Source of the DNA: Prochlorococcus sp. AG-424-P18
GTDB taxonomy: Bacteria > Cyanobacteriota > Cyanobacteriia > PCC-6307 > Cyanobiaceae
Length of the DNA stretch: 64,000 nt
Assembly (NCBI GenBank): GCA_003213235.1
Contig: QCNJ01000002.1
Span: 101,488-165,487 of the forward strand
Direction of reading: 5' to 3'
Shown here: piece after piece, positions 8,989 through 18,900 of the stretch
How the letters are laid out: each line of letters begins with the position of its first letter
Position numbering within the stretch: the first letter of the stretch is position 1
Translations under genes and position numbers: made by a program
Notes under the pieces: model-generated
The model's database searches: none
Seen by the model: the letters and a program-made list of their open reading frames with translations, nothing else
Told to the model about the DNA's origin: nothing

Positions 8989-9870
8989 ATGACAAAAAAT
9001 TTATTTGATAACGAAAATGCAATTTATATGGGAGCAAAAAGAAGTCCCGAAAATTGCTCAATTGGAATATTTGGAGTTAATTATGACGGGACATGTTCGT
9101 TTAAACCAGGAGCAAGATTTGGTCCAGAAGCAATAAGACAAGTCAGTTCTTGTTTAGAAACATATTGTCCAAAAATAAAAAAAGACTTAGAAGATATTAT
9201 GTATGTTGATTTTGGATCAATACTAATTGATAAAAATGACTCAAAGTCCGTTATTGAATCGGTTAAATCAGCAACAAATTATTTAATTAGTAAACGCCTT
9301 AGTCCTATTATGCTTGGCGGCGAACACTCTATTACAAGAGGTGCAATTGAAGCATTAGTAAAAAAATATCCAGATTTGATATTGGTTCAACTTGATGCTC
9401 ATGCAGATTTAAGAGAATCATATATAGGAAATGAACATAGTCATGCTTGTACTATGAAAAGGTGCTTAGAAGTGCTACCTGAAAAGAAAATTTTGCAAGT
9501 AGGAATTAGAAGTGGGACTAAGGAAGAATTTGAAATTATGCATAACAACAACCAATTAGTTAACTTTTGTCCAGGCGGAAATGCATATGAGTTAAAACAA
9601 GCTCTTCTTCCATACGCTAAGTCTCCAATCTATTTAACAATAGATTTAGATTGGTTTGATCCCAGTTTATTAGCAGGGACAGGCACTCCAGAACCGGGAG
9701 GATTTTTTTGGAATGATTTTGAAGAGATACTTAAAACTTTAAAAGACCTTAGAATCGTGGGATCAGATATTGTGGAATTATCTCCAGAAATTGATAGAAG
9801 CGGAGTAAGTAGCATAGTTGCAGCCAAAGTACTTAGAAGCTTAATTTTGTCATTAGAAAATATGCAATAA
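8989..9870 (+). CDS. speB: Agmatinase (ureohydrolase family)
   Basis: Ureohydrolase converting agmatine to putrescine and urea, supplying the substrate of the spermidine synthase encoded just upstream. The binuclear manganese ligands are visible as GGEHSIT, QLDAHADLR and LTIDLDWFDPSLLAGTGTPEPGG. The DWFDPS segment varies from the common DxDxxDP form but keeps the spaced aspartates. Residue count (293) fits agmatinase rather than arginase, though substrate choice cannot be proved from motifs. It begins one base after speE ends. Confidence 0.88.
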   Translation: MTKNLFDNENAIYMGAKRSPENCSIGIFGVNYDGTCSFKPGARFGPEAIRQVSSCLETYCPKIKKDLEDIMYVDFGSILIDKNDSKSVIESVKSATNYLISKRLSPIMLGGEHSITRGAIEALVKKYPDLILVQLDAHADLRESYIGNEHSHACTMKRCLEVLPEKKILQVGIRSGTKEEFEIMHNNNQLVNFCPGGNAYELKQALLPYAKSPIYLTIDLDWFDPSLLAGTGTPEPGGFFWNDFEEILKTLKDLRIVGSDIVELSPEIDRSGVSSIVAAKVLRSLILSLENMQ

Positions 9871-9920
9871 AAAATTTCTAAACTAAAGTATAGAAATACT
9901 AAATAGAAACTAAATATTTC

Positions 9921-11033
9921 ATGGATTTGCTAAAAAGTCCTCTTTATTCAAAATATGTTGAATCCAATGCAAAATTAGTGGATTTTGCAGGTTGGGAAAT
10001 GCCCATATCATTTTCAGGATTAATTAAAGAGCATGAATCAGTTAGATATTCAGCAGGATTATTTGATATTTCTCACATGGGTGTGATTTCTATTAAGGGA
10101 ATCAATCCAAAGGATTATATTCAAAAACTTTTTCCTACTAATTTATACTCCTTTTGTGAAGGTCAGGGGCTTTATACAGTAATGCTCAATGATAAAGGAG
10201 GAATAATAGATGACTTAATAATTTATGACCTTGGTATACAAAAAAATGACATATCAGAATTATTGTTAATAGTTAATGCAAGTAGATATGAAGAAGATTT
10301 TCAGTGGATAAAAAATAATTTAAATATGTCTGAAATTTCGATAACAAACTTTAAAAAAGACAAAGTACTTTTAGCACTACAGGGAAAAAACTCATTCGGT
10401 TTATTTGAAGAATGGATTGAATCTTCGATCTCACATATCCCTAACTTTGGATGCGAATATAAAATTTTTGAACATATTGCACCTAAGGAAAAAATTTTCT
10501 TTTCAAAGACAGGCTATACGGGGGAAAATGGTCTAGAAATACTTTTATCTAAAAAAGCAGCAATTAATTTATGGGATTTCTCAATTTCTAAAAATGTTGC
10601 ACCTTGTGGTTTAGGAGCTAGAGATACTCTTAGACTTGAAGCGGGCATGCATCTTTATGGGCAAGACATAAATGAAGAAACTTCTCCATATGAAGCAGGG
10701 TTAGGATGGCTAGTACATCTAGAAAATAATCACGAATTCATTGGCAGAAGAGTTCTTGAAGAGCAGTCAAGATTAGGCATTCAAAAAAAGTTAGTTGGTC
10801 TCTCTATAAAAGGTAAAGCAATAGGAAGAAAAGGGTGCTCAGTGCTTAAAGGTGATGAGAAAATTGGAACTATCACTAGCGGCAGTTGGTCTCCAACTAA
10901 ACAACAAGCTATTGCTTTTGCATACATCAATACTTCGCATGCCTTAATGAATAATGAAGTTGAAATATTAATAAGAGGCAAAAAATTCAACGGGGTTATA
11001 ACAAAAAGAGCGTTTTATAAAAAGAATTATTAA
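9921..11033 (+). CDS. gcvT: Glycine cleavage system T protein (aminomethyltransferase)
   Basis: Folate-dependent T protein of the glycine cleavage complex, releasing ammonia from the aminomethyl-lipoyl H protein and forming methylene-tetrahydrofolate. Diagnostic segments include [36 protein letters not shown] and [18 protein letters not shown]. The C-terminal GCV_T barrel domain ends with [17 protein letters not shown]. The 370-residue length is normal. The gcvP and gcvH partners are not in the window. It starts 50 bp after speB, leaving no room for a glycine riboswitch there. Confidence 0.95.
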   Translation: MDLLKSPLYSKYVESNAKLVDFAGWEMPISFSGLIKEHESVRYSAGLFDISHMGVISIKGINPKDYIQKLFPTNLYSFCEGQGLYTVMLNDKGGIIDDLIIYDLGIQKNDISELLLIVNASRYEEDFQWIKNNLNMSEISITNFKKDKVLLALQGKNSFGLFEEWIESSISHIPNFGCEYKIFEHIAPKEKIFFSKTGYTGENGLEILLSKKAAINLWDFSISKNVAPCGLGARDTLRLEAGMHLYGQDINEETSPYEAGLGWLVHLENNHEFIGRRVLEEQSRLGIQKKLVGLSIKGKAIGRKGCSVLKGDEKIGTITSGSWSPTKQQAIAFAYINTSHALMNNEVEILIRGKKFNGVITKRAFYKKNY

Positions 11034-11088
11034 CTAAATTTACCCTTAAAGAATTATTATAAGTTATTGATAAATAAACCATACTTAG

Positions 11089-12885
11089 ATGAGAAACAAA
11101 ATTTGTGAAGAACTCAATAATACAGATATTGGTAAATTAGTTAATTTATGCGGATGGGTAGATAGAAGAAGAGATCATGGTGGTGTAATTTTTATTGATT
11201 TAAGAGACCATAGTGGATTCCTACAAATAACAATTAACCCCGATGATGGTGCAGATCTATTTAAACAGGCAGAAACTCTAAGAAATGAAACAGTAATAAT
11301 GGTCATCGGAATTATTAATGAAAGGCCCAAAGATTCCATAAACACAAATTTAAGTACTGGAGAGTTAGAGCTTAAGGTTAAAGATTTGCAAATTCTCAAC
11401 CAAATTAAAAACAACTTACCTTTTCCAGTATCTATACATGATTATGAAAATACAAAAGAGGAACTCAGATTAAAATATAGATACCTTGATTTAAGAAGGG
11501 GAAAATTACTAGAAAATTTAAAAACAAGACATAAAATTATTAAAGTTGCTAGAGAATTTCTTGATAATTTTGGATTTACAGAAGTAGAGACCCCATTACT
11601 TACAAAGTCAACTCCTGAAGGGGCTCGCGATTTTCTTGTTCCTGCACGTCTTTCAAATAGAGAATTTTTTGCTTTACCTCAATCCCCACAACTCTTTAAA
11701 CAACTTTTAATGGTTGGGGGCTTAGATAAGTATTATCAAATCGCAAAATGTTTCCGTGATGAAGACTTAAGGGCAGATAGACAGCCAGAGTTTACTCAAT
11801 TAGATATTGAGATGAGCTTTATTAGTGAAGAAGAAATAATTTCTTTTAATGAAAGTCTCATAAAAAAAATATGGAAAGAAGTGTTAAATATTAATTTTAA
11901 TAATGCTTTTCCAAGAATGACATGGCAGGCAGCAATGGATAATTACGGCACTGATAGACCAGATACTAGATATCAAATGTTATTGAAAGATTTAGGAGGA
12001 GTATTAGGTAATATTGGATTTAATATTTTTACCAAGGCAATTAAGTCTGGAGGGTATATAAAATCCATAACAGTCAAAGGAGGTAATTCAAGTATTAGTA
12101 ACGTAAGAATTAAACCGGGAGGCGACATCTTCAAAGTAGCTCAAGACGCAGGAGCTGGTGGTTTAGCCTTTATAAGGGTCAAAGGAGATGAGCTTGAGAC
12201 TATTGGGGCAATTAAAAATAATTTAAGTGAAGAGCATATAGCTGATATTTTAAAAATCACAGAAGCAAAAGATGGAGACTTAATCCTCTTAGGAGCTGGA
12301 GATAAACAAATTGTCAATCAGTCATTAGATAGGGTTAGACAATATATCGCAAAAGAATTAAATCTCATAGATAAAAGCAAATGGAATTTCTTATGGGTAA
12401 CTGACTTCCCTATGTTTGAGAGAAATGAAGATGAAAATAGATATGAAGCTTTACATCATCCTTTTTGTTCTCCAAAAAATATAAAATCTAAAGATTCTGA
12501 AAACTTGAAAAAAGAAATTGAGAGCTCTACAGCAAATGCTTATGACTTAGTTCTTAATGGATTGGAGTTAGGAGGTGGCTCTTTACGTATTCATGAGGCG
12601 AACTTACAAAGACAGGTTCTGAAAACGGTAGGACTTACTGATAAAGAGATTGATGAAAAATTTGGATTTTTAATAGAAGCCTTAGAAATGGGGGCTCCTC
12701 CTCATGGTGGAATAGCGTTTGGATTAGATCGTATTACCATGCTGATCATTGGTGCAGATTCAATCAGAGAAACCATTGCGTTTCCAAAAAATCAACAAGC
12801 AAAATGTCTTCTCACAAATGCACCTTCCAATGTCTCTGAATCACAATTAAAAGAATTAGATATTGAAATAACAATTGATGAATAA
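11089..12885 (+). CDS. aspS: Aspartyl-tRNA synthetase (bacterial type)
   Basis: Class II synthetase of 598 residues, the long bacterial form. The N-terminal OB-fold anticodon-binding domain ([20 protein letters not shown]) precedes the class II core, with the motif 2 region [20 protein letters not shown] bacterial GAD insertion domain lies in the middle, and motif 3 is [13 protein letters not shown] near the C-terminus. [13 protein letters not shown] is also characteristic. Whether it also charges tRNA-Asn cannot be told from sequence. It follows gcvT by 55 bp on the same strand. Confidence 0.97.
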   Translation: MRNKICEELNNTDIGKLVNLCGWVDRRRDHGGVIFIDLRDHSGFLQITINPDDGADLFKQAETLRNETVIMVIGIINERPKDSINTNLSTGELELKVKDLQILNQIKNNLPFPVSIHDYENTKEELRLKYRYLDLRRGKLLENLKTRHKIIKVAREFLDNFGFTEVETPLLTKSTPEGARDFLVPARLSNREFFALPQSPQLFKQLLMVGGLDKYYQIAKCFRDEDLRADRQPEFTQLDIEMSFISEEEIISFNESLIKKIWKEVLNINFNNAFPRMTWQAAMDNYGTDRPDTRYQMLLKDLGGVLGNIGFNIFTKAIKSGGYIKSITVKGGNSSISNVRIKPGGDIFKVAQDAGAGGLAFIRVKGDELETIGAIKNNLSEEHIADILKITEAKDGDLILLGAGDKQIVNQSLDRVRQYIAKELNLIDKSKWNFLWVTDFPMFERNEDENRYEALHHPFCSPKNIKSKDSENLKKEIESSTANAYDLVLNGLELGGGSLRIHEANLQRQVLKTVGLTDKEIDEKFGFLIEALEMGAPPHGGIAFGLDRITMLIIGADSIRETIAFPKNQQAKCLLTNAPSNVSESQLKELDIEITIDE

Positions 12886-12930
12886 GAATATATATGGATG
12901 TTCTAAAAGTTTTTTGTTTAAATAAAATAT

Positions 12931-12937
12931 AAGGAGG
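12931..12937 (+). promoter_or_regulatory. Displaced Shine-Dalgarno-like AAGGAGG upstream of pyrG
   Basis: A perfect AAGGAGG lies in the aspS-pyrG gap, 23 bases before the pyrG ATG, which is too far for normal pairing. Two bases after it a GTG opens a three-codon frame (GTG CTT AAT TAA). An in-frame TAA at 12949-12951 rules out an N-terminal extension of pyrG. It might mark a tiny leader frame or be chance. Strong SD sequences are scarce in this window. Confidence 0.3.
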
Positions 12938-12960
12938 CTGTGCTTAATTAAAAATATTTA

Positions 12961-14571
12961 ATGTCAAAATTTGTATTTGTCACCGGAGGAGTAGTTTCTA
13001 GCATTGGTAAAGGGATTGTAGCTGCAAGCTTAGGAAGATTATTAAAATCTAGAGGATATAGTGTTTCAATATTAAAACTAGATCCATATCTAAATGTTGA
13101 TCCAGGAACAATGAGCCCTTTTCAACATGGAGAAGTATTTGTAACCGAAGATGGGGCTGAAACCGATCTAGATTTAGGTCACTATGAAAGATTTACTGAT
13201 ACTGCAATGACTAGGTTAAATAGTGTGACTACGGGATCTATTTATCAAGCAGTTATTAATAAAGAAAGAAGAGGCAATTATAACGGTGGAACGGTGCAAG
13301 TAATACCTCACATAACGGGAGAAATTAGAGAAAGGATTCATAGAGTAGCCGCTAACAGCAATGCAGATATTATTATTACTGAAATTGGTGGAACAGTTGG
13401 TGATATTGAATCTCTACCTTTTTTAGAGGCAATAAGAGAATTCAAAAATGATGTCAATAGGAACGATGTTGCATACATACACGTAACATTACTTCCTTAC
13501 ATCAAAACCTCTGGCGAAATAAAAACTAAACCAACACAACATTCAGTGAAAGAATTAAGATCAATTGGAATTCAGCCAGATTTACTTGTATGCCGAAGTG
13601 ATAAATCTATCAATGAAGCTCTTAAAAAAAAGCTTAGTGGTTTTTGCGGTGTCAATATCAACTCTGTAATTGAAGCTTTAGACGCAGACAGTATATATTC
13701 TGTACCTCTTTCTTTAAAAAAAGAAGGTTTATGCAAAGAAACCTTGAAGTATTTAGACCTTGAAGATAAAAAATGTGATTTGAAAAATTGGGAGCAACTA
13801 ATACACAACCTAAGAAATCCTGGAGATCCAATAAAAGTTGCACTTGTAGGCAAATATATTGAACTTGGAGATGCATATTTATCCGTTGTTGAAGCTTTAA
13901 GACATGCATGCATTGAACAAAGGGCTTTATTAGATTTACATTGGGTAAGTGCTGAAATGATAGAAAAAAATTCAGCAGAAACTTACTTAAATGAAGTTGA
14001 TGCAATTGTCGTACCCGGGGGATTTGGCAATAGAGGAGTAAATGGAAAAATTTCGGCTATAAAATTCGCAAGAGAAAATAAAATTCCCTTTTTAGGTTTG
14101 TGCCTTGGCATGCAATGTGCAGTTATAGAATGGGCCAGGAATGTAGCTAATCTTCCAGATGCATCTAGTTCAGAACTAGACCCAAACACTCCAAATCCAG
14201 TGATACATTTATTACCAGAACAGGAAGATGTAGTTGATTTAGGTGGGACAATGAGACTTGGAGTTTATCCATGTAGACTGACAAAAAATACAACTGGAAA
14301 AAACTTATATGATGAGGATGTTATTTATGAGAGACATCGGCATAGATACGAATTTAATAATTACTACAAACAAAGTTTTTTAGATTCTGGATACAAAATT
14401 AGTGGTACATCACCAGATGGCAGATTAGTTGAGTTAATTGAGTTAGAAAATCATCCATACTTCTTAGCCTGTCAATATCATCCTGAGTTTTTATCAAGAC
14501 CTGGCAAACCTCATCCTTTATTTAAAGGATTAATAAAAGCGTCTCAAGATAAGTTAACTCAATCAAATTAA
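12961..14571 (+). CDS. pyrG: CTP synthase
   Basis: Converts UTP to CTP using glutamine and ATP. The N-terminal synthetase domain begins with [20 protein letters not shown] (P-loop) and contains the HYERFTD and [11 protein letters not shown] segments. The C-terminal class I glutamine amidotransferase domain carries the catalytic Cys in [16 protein letters not shown] and the His-Glu pair in [11 protein letters not shown]. The 536-residue length is complete. It follows aspS by 75 bp and precedes queE by 18 bp. Confidence 0.97.
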   Translation: MSKFVFVTGGVVSSIGKGIVAASLGRLLKSRGYSVSILKLDPYLNVDPGTMSPFQHGEVFVTEDGAETDLDLGHYERFTDTAMTRLNSVTTGSIYQAVINKERRGNYNGGTVQVIPHITGEIRERIHRVAANSNADIIITEIGGTVGDIESLPFLEAIREFKNDVNRNDVAYIHVTLLPYIKTSGEIKTKPTQHSVKELRSIGIQPDLLVCRSDKSINEALKKKLSGFCGVNINSVIEALDADSIYSVPLSLKKEGLCKETLKYLDLEDKKCDLKNWEQLIHNLRNPGDPIKVALVGKYIELGDAYLSVVEALRHACIEQRALLDLHWVSAEMIEKNSAETYLNEVDAIVVPGGFGNRGVNGKISAIKFARENKIPFLGLCLGMQCAVIEWARNVANLPDASSSELDPNTPNPVIHLLPEQEDVVDLGGTMRLGVYPCRLTKNTTGKNLYDEDVIYERHRHRYEFNNYYKQSFLDSGYKISGTSPDGRLVELIELENHPYFLACQYHPEFLSRPGKPHPLFKGLIKASQDKLTQSN

Positions 14572-14589
14572 TATTCTTTATTTTTTTGA

Positions 14590-15267
14590 ATGAAAATGAC
14601 AAATTTTTTACCCTTAGTCGAACAATTTCATTCATTACAAGGTGAAGGTTATCATGCTGGAAAAAGTGCTTTTTTTGTAAGATTAGCCGGATGCAAAGTT
14701 GGGTGTTCGTGGTGCGATACCAAGAATTCATGGGACGAGAAAAAACACCCTTCTATATCAATTGAAAAAATAATAGATCGCATAAAAATTGCCAGAAAAA
14801 AAGGTGCATCTTTTTGCGTTATTACAGGTGGAGAACCTTTACAACATAACTTGGATAATTTTTGCAAAGCTATAAAAAAAATGACAATGGGAGAAGAACA
14901 AAAGCCAATGAAGATTCATATTGAGACAAGTGGAGTTAATTCGATATCAGGAAGCTATGACTGGATTACTTTATCTCCTAAAAGACACTCACCTCCAAAA
15001 AATTATTTTTTAAAAAACTGTAATGAGATCAAAATAATCATAAATGAAATAGAAGATATTGAATTTGCTATTCAAATAAAAAAAGAAACTTTAAAACAAT
15101 ATCAACTCTCTAAAAGCGAAGATGGCTTAAAAAAAGAAGATAAAATTTTTTATTTACAGCCAGCATGGAACAATGCGAATGGTTTTTCTCTTGCTATTGA
15201 TTTCGTAAAAAATAACCCCGATTGGAAATTGAGCCTTCAAACTCACAAATACTTAAAAATTAATTGA
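14590..15267 (+). CDS. queE: 7-carboxy-7-deazaguanine synthase (radical SAM)
   Basis: Radical SAM enzyme forming 7-carboxy-7-deazaguanine in the queuosine/preQ0 pathway. The cluster motif C-x3-C-x2-C is at Cys35, Cys39 and Cys42 (AGCKVGCSWCDTK), preceded by the family-typical FHSLQGEGYHAGKSAFFVRL. The glycine-rich VITGGEPL and HIETSGV segments, which contact SAM, are also present. Length is 225 residues. ATG at 14590 is used; a second ATG two codons on is equally possible. queC follows 6 bp downstream, so two successive pathway steps are coupled. Confidence 0.93.
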   Translation: MKMTNFLPLVEQFHSLQGEGYHAGKSAFFVRLAGCKVGCSWCDTKNSWDEKKHPSISIEKIIDRIKIARKKGASFCVITGGEPLQHNLDNFCKAIKKMTMGEEQKPMKIHIETSGVNSISGSYDWITLSPKRHSPPKNYFLKNCNEIKIIINEIEDIEFAIQIKKETLKQYQLSKSEDGLKKEDKIFYLQPAWNNANGFSLAIDFVKNNPDWKLSLQTHKYLKIN

Positions 15268-15273
15268 AATCTT

Positions 15274-15948
15274 ATGACTCTTAAAAATAAATCGATAGTA
15301 ATTTTATTATCTGGAGGTTTAGATTCTTCTACAGTTACTGGTATCGCCAAAAAATCCGAAGCTAAAATTTTTGGCCTTTCATTTGACTACGGTCAACGTC
15401 ATAAAAAAGAATTAAATTCTGCATCAATAATTGCAAAACACTTTGATATCGACGAATTTAAAATCATTAAGCTTGACTTATCTTTATGGGGAGGCTCGTC
15501 ATTAACTGATACTCAAAAAAATATTCCAATAGAAGGAGTACAAACTAATAAAATTCCTAATACTTATGTTCCTGGGAGAAATACTATATTTATTTCCGTT
15601 GCACTAAGTTACGCCGAAGCAATAGATGCTGATTTTATAGGGTTAGGAGTTAATGCACTGGATTATTCTGGTTATCCAGATTGCAGACCTGACTACATTA
15701 AAAAATTTCAAGAATTAGCAGATCTGGCCAATAAAAGAGGAAGAGAAAATAACCCAATAAAACTTTGGACACCTTTATTAGATCTTAATAAAGAAGAGAT
15801 TATTCAATTAGCTTTTAACAATAATGTCCCTTTAGAAAAAACGTGGAGTTGTTATTCAGGCAATTCAAAACCATGCGGAAAGTGTGATAGCTGCAGAATT
15901 AGAAATGCCGCTTATGGAAAATGGCTCAATAAAAAAAATAAAAAATGA
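15274..15948 (+). CDS. queC: 7-cyano-7-deazaguanine synthase
   Basis: ATP-dependent conversion of 7-carboxy-7-deazaguanine to preQ0. The N-terminal PP-loop is VILLSGGLDSSTV. A C-terminal zinc site is formed by the cysteines in CYSGNSKPCGKCDSC. The central FSFDYGQRHKKE-like and VPGRNTIFISVALSYAEA segments are characteristic. Length is 224 residues. The last four bases overlap the pabB start (ATGA), so translation is probably coupled to the aminobenzoate gene although the pathways differ. Both draw on GTP-derived or folate-related metabolism. Confidence 0.95.
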   Translation: MTLKNKSIVILLSGGLDSSTVTGIAKKSEAKIFGLSFDYGQRHKKELNSASIIAKHFDIDEFKIIKLDLSLWGGSSLTDTQKNIPIEGVQTNKIPNTYVPGRNTIFISVALSYAEAIDADFIGLGVNALDYSGYPDCRPDYIKKFQELADLANKRGRENNPIKLWTPLLDLNKEEIIQLAFNNNVPLEKTWSCYSGNSKPCGKCDSCRIRNAAYGKWLNKKNKK

Positions 15949-17258
15949 AAATAAAAAAAATAATTTTAGAAACATGGATAGATCCAGCACGGATTACTCA
16001 TCGTTTAACAAAACAATTCGGAGATAGTGGATTAGCTTGGCTAGACAGTGATGGCAAAGAAAATGGGGAATGGTCAATAATAGGAATTAAACCAAAAAAA
16101 ATAATCCAATCAAGAGATATTAATAACTTAGATAAAACTAATAATCCCTTTAACAATTTAAAAGATATTGAAAAAGGATTTTGGATCGGATGGTTAAGTT
16201 ATGAAGCAGGAGTATACGTAGAACAAAAAAACCCGTGGCGACCATCTGATATGGCAACTTTATGGATTGCATCATATGATCCAATCATTAAATGTAATCT
16301 AATAAAAAAAGAAATAATTATCGAAGGCACAAACTCATATGAACTGATGAATTATAAAAATATAATCAACAATATAAAAACTATTGAAGAAGAAAATATT
16401 ATTAAAACAAATATGAGCTTTGATTTTTCAAAAATTAATTTGGACGAAATGGCTGAAAAATTTCAGAAAAATATTTTAAAATTGAAAAAATTAATTTCTC
16501 TAGGAGATTTATTTCAAGCAAACCTAACAACTAAATGCGAAATTGAGTCTTCAAAATACTATAGCCCTCTTGATATTTATTTAAAAATAAGAGAGAAATT
16601 AAGAGCTCCCTTTGGAGGAATAATAATAAATAATAATTATAAAGAGGCGGTATTATCTACCTCGCCAGAAAGATTTATAAAAATAGATGATAAAAATTTC
16701 GTAGAATCAAGACCTATTAAAGGAACTAGATCCAGAGATAAGGATTTAAATCAAGACGCACTTAATGCTATCGATTTAATAACGAACGAAAAAGATAGAG
16801 CCGAAAATATCATGATTGTTGACCTAATAAGAAATGATTTAAGTAAAGTTTGCGAAACAGGAAGCATTATGGTGCCAGAAATATTAAAACTTGAAAGTTT
16901 CTTAAAAGTTCATCATCTAACTTCAGTGATCAGAGGCAAATTAAAAAAAGACAGGAACTGGATTGATTTACTAAAAGCTTGTTGGCCTGGGGGCTCTATA
17001 ACTGGAGCACCTAAATTAAGATCATGTCAGAGACTTTTTGAATTGGAAGAATGTGAACGTGGACCATACTGTGGTTCATTCTTAAAGCTTGACTGGAATG
17101 GAGAGTTTGACAGCAATATACTGATAAGATCATTTTTAATTAAAGATAAAAAAATCAATATATACGCTGGATGCGGAATAGTTATTGACTCAAATCCTGA
17201 AGAGGAAACTAATGAACTAAAGTGGAAACTTTTACCATTAATTGATTCACTAAAATGA
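15945..17258 (+). CDS. pabB: Aminodeoxychorismate synthase component I
   Basis: Chorismate-utilising enzyme of 437 residues making 4-amino-4-deoxychorismate for folate. The C-terminal chorismate-binding domain shows STSPERFI, ESRPIKGTRSR, MIVDLIRNDLSKVCE and PGGSITGAPKLRSC. PIKGT, with Lys where anthranilate synthase has Ala, points to PabB rather than TrpE. No glutamine amidotransferase domain is fused, so a PabA/TrpG partner must be elsewhere. The ends overlap queC and pabC by four bases each, indicating a tightly coupled operon. Confidence 0.92.
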   Translation: MKIKKIILETWIDPARITHRLTKQFGDSGLAWLDSDGKENGEWSIIGIKPKKIIQSRDINNLDKTNNPFNNLKDIEKGFWIGWLSYEAGVYVEQKNPWRPSDMATLWIASYDPIIKCNLIKKEIIIEGTNSYELMNYKNIINNIKTIEEENIIKTNMSFDFSKINLDEMAEKFQKNILKLKKLISLGDLFQANLTTKCEIESSKYYSPLDIYLKIREKLRAPFGGIIINNNYKEAVLSTSPERFIKIDDKNFVESRPIKGTRSRDKDLNQDALNAIDLITNEKDRAENIMIVDLIRNDLSKVCETGSIMVPEILKLESFLKVHHLTSVIRGKLKKDRNWIDLLKACWPGGSITGAPKLRSCQRLFELEECERGPYCGSFLKLDWNGEFDSNILIRSFLIKDKKINIYAGCGIVIDSNPEEETNELKWKLLPLIDSLK

Positions 17259-18082
17259 TTGAAAAATTGGGCTGGTATAAGGATCAATGGTTAGAGATTG
17301 ATAGAATATTTATTGCTGCAAATAATAGAGGATTAAAATTTGCTGATGGTATATTTGAAACCATTTTGATAAAAGAAAACAAACCTATTCTTTTTGATGA
17401 ACATCTGAAAAGATTAGAAAAAAGTAGCAAGATTTTAAATATTAATCTCAAAATAAATAAATTAACTCTAAGACAACTTATTAATGATGGAATTAAAAAG
17501 TTATCGCTTAAAAATGATCAATTTGCATCAGTCAGAATAAACTATAGTCGAGGAACTAATGAAGGTCGAAAACTAACAATTTATAGCACTTCAGAGACAA
17601 AAGATTTGGATAATTTATGGCTTGAGTTCTATAGAATCAAACCAAATTTTAATCCGATAAGCGTTTGCATTAGTCAAACGGAAAAAATAAATGAATTCAG
17701 TCTTATAAGTAAATGCAAAACATTTTCATATAATCAGGCAATACAAGTTTTGACAGAAGCTAATGAAAAATCATTTGATGATTCTATCCTTTTGAATACT
17801 TCAGGAGAACTTTGTTGTGGAAGTACATTTAATCTTCTAATTAAAAGAAATAATCAATGGATAACTCCTAGAAAAGAGAGCGGTTGTTTAGAAGGGATTA
17901 TGGTTTCTGAAGCTTTAAAATTGAAAATTGTAAGAGAAGAATTAATTCCTCCAGAATTTCAAAATGATGACATAATTGTTGCAATTAATAGCTTATCTTG
18001 CAGACAAATTAATCAAGTTAATGATTTAAAGCTTAAACCTAAATTCGATCCAATTTACTTTTGGGATTTATTATATAGTTGA
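17255..18082 (+). CDS. pabC: Aminodeoxychorismate lyase-like class IV aminotransferase
   Basis: PLP-dependent class IV (branched-chain aminotransferase/lyase) fold protein of 275 residues. It probably removes pyruvate from aminodeoxychorismate to give p-aminobenzoate, judged from its 4-bp overlap with pabB. Family features are NNRGLKFADGIFETILI at the N-terminus, the lysine-bearing KCKTFSYNQAIQVL and the loop ESGCLEGIMVSEAL. D-amino-acid aminotransferase activity cannot be excluded from sequence. The 3' end overlaps the convergent cobA gene by 28 bp. Confidence 0.87.
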   Translation: MIEKLGWYKDQWLEIDRIFIAANNRGLKFADGIFETILIKENKPILFDEHLKRLEKSSKILNINLKINKLTLRQLINDGIKKLSLKNDQFASVRINYSRGTNEGRKLTIYSTSETKDLDNLWLEFYRIKPNFNPISVCISQTEKINEFSLISKCKTFSYNQAIQVLTEANEKSFDDSILLNTSGELCCGSTFNLLIKRNNQWITPRKESGCLEGIMVSEALKLKIVREELIPPEFQNDDIIVAINSLSCRQINQVNDLKLKPKFDPIYFWDLLYS

Positions 18083-18870
18083 ACTTTATTAATATCTGGT
18101 AAATAGACATCAGATACTTTAGTTATATTGTTATCAACCTTAAATTCAACAATTTTTCCAATAACGATAATTGATGGAGCTAAAAATTCTTTATCTTTGA
18201 TTTTACCTGGTAGATTATCTAATTTCTCTATCAAACATTTTTGATTTTTTAAAGTAGCTTCTTGAATGACAGCGCATTTAGTACTCCTATCTAAACCACC
18301 TAGAATTAATTCTTCCACAATAAATTCAATATTTTTTATACCCATAAAAATTACTAAGCTATCTGATGATTGAGCTAAATCTCTCCAATTCACTGTCTTT
18401 TTTCCCTTATCTACATGCTCATGTCCAGTCACAAAAGTTACGGAACTCGCAGCATCTCTATGGGTTAGTGGAATACCAAAATATGTTGGGGCAGCTATCC
18501 CAGAAGTAATACCAGGAACGATTTCAACTGAAATTCCATTTTTTTCTAAAATCGATACCTCTTCACCACCTCTAGAAAAAATGAACGGATCTCCCCCTTT
18601 AAGCCTTACAACATTTTTGCCTTCTTTTGCTAATTTCAAAATAAGATCATTAGTTTCAGCCTGAGGTACAGAACACTTCCCAGCTCTTTTACCTACATGG
18701 AAAATTTCTGTATTTTTTCCTGCCTCTTTTGTTATTTCATCCGGGATTAAAGCATCATGAACTAATGCATCACAATTTTTTATTAGGCGCAAAGCTTTAA
18801 GAGTCAAAAGCTCAGGGTCACCTGGACCTGCTCCAACTAAATAAACTATGCCGGGCACAATAATCTCCAT
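18055..18870 (-). CDS. cobA: Uroporphyrinogen-III C-methyltransferase
   Basis: SAM-dependent methylase producing precorrin-2, the branch point to siroheme and cobalamin. The family signature is complete: GIVYLVGAGPGDPELLTLKAL near the start, VVRLKGGDPFIFSRGGEE in the middle, and PGITSGIAAPTYFGIPLTHR. Length is 271 residues, a stand-alone methylase without the CysG oxidase/ferrochelatase or HemD domain. I start at ATG 18870; the frame could extend two codons to a TTG. It is divergent from the MFS gene with only 30 bp between, which must hold both promoters. Confidence 0.93.
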   Translation of the reverse strand: MEIIVPGIVYLVGAGPGDPELLTLKALRLIKNCDALVHDALIPDEITKEAGKNTEIFHVGKRAGKCSVPQAETNDLILKLAKEGKNVVRLKGGDPFIFSRGGEEVSILEKNGISVEIVPGITSGIAAPTYFGIPLTHRDAASSVTFVTGHEHVDKGKKTVNWRDLAQSSDSLVIFMGIKNIEFIVEELILGGLDRSTKCAVIQEATLKNQKCLIEKLDNLPGKIKDKEFLAPSIIVIGKIVEFKVDNNITKVSDVYLPDINKVQLYNKSQK

Positions 18871-18900
18871 TAACAAGTATGGTAGTAAAAGTTAATCGCA

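Noticed and set aside
9871..9920. Glycine riboswitch in front of gcvT
   Set aside because: Only 50 AT-rich bases are available and no riboswitch core is seen.
12940..12951. Three-codon leader peptide before pyrG as an annotated gene
   Set aside because: Too short to support from sequence alone; kept only as a finding.
13572..14005. Minus-strand open frames inside pyrG
   Set aside because: Shadow frames opposite a well-conserved enzyme; their residues show no domain pattern.
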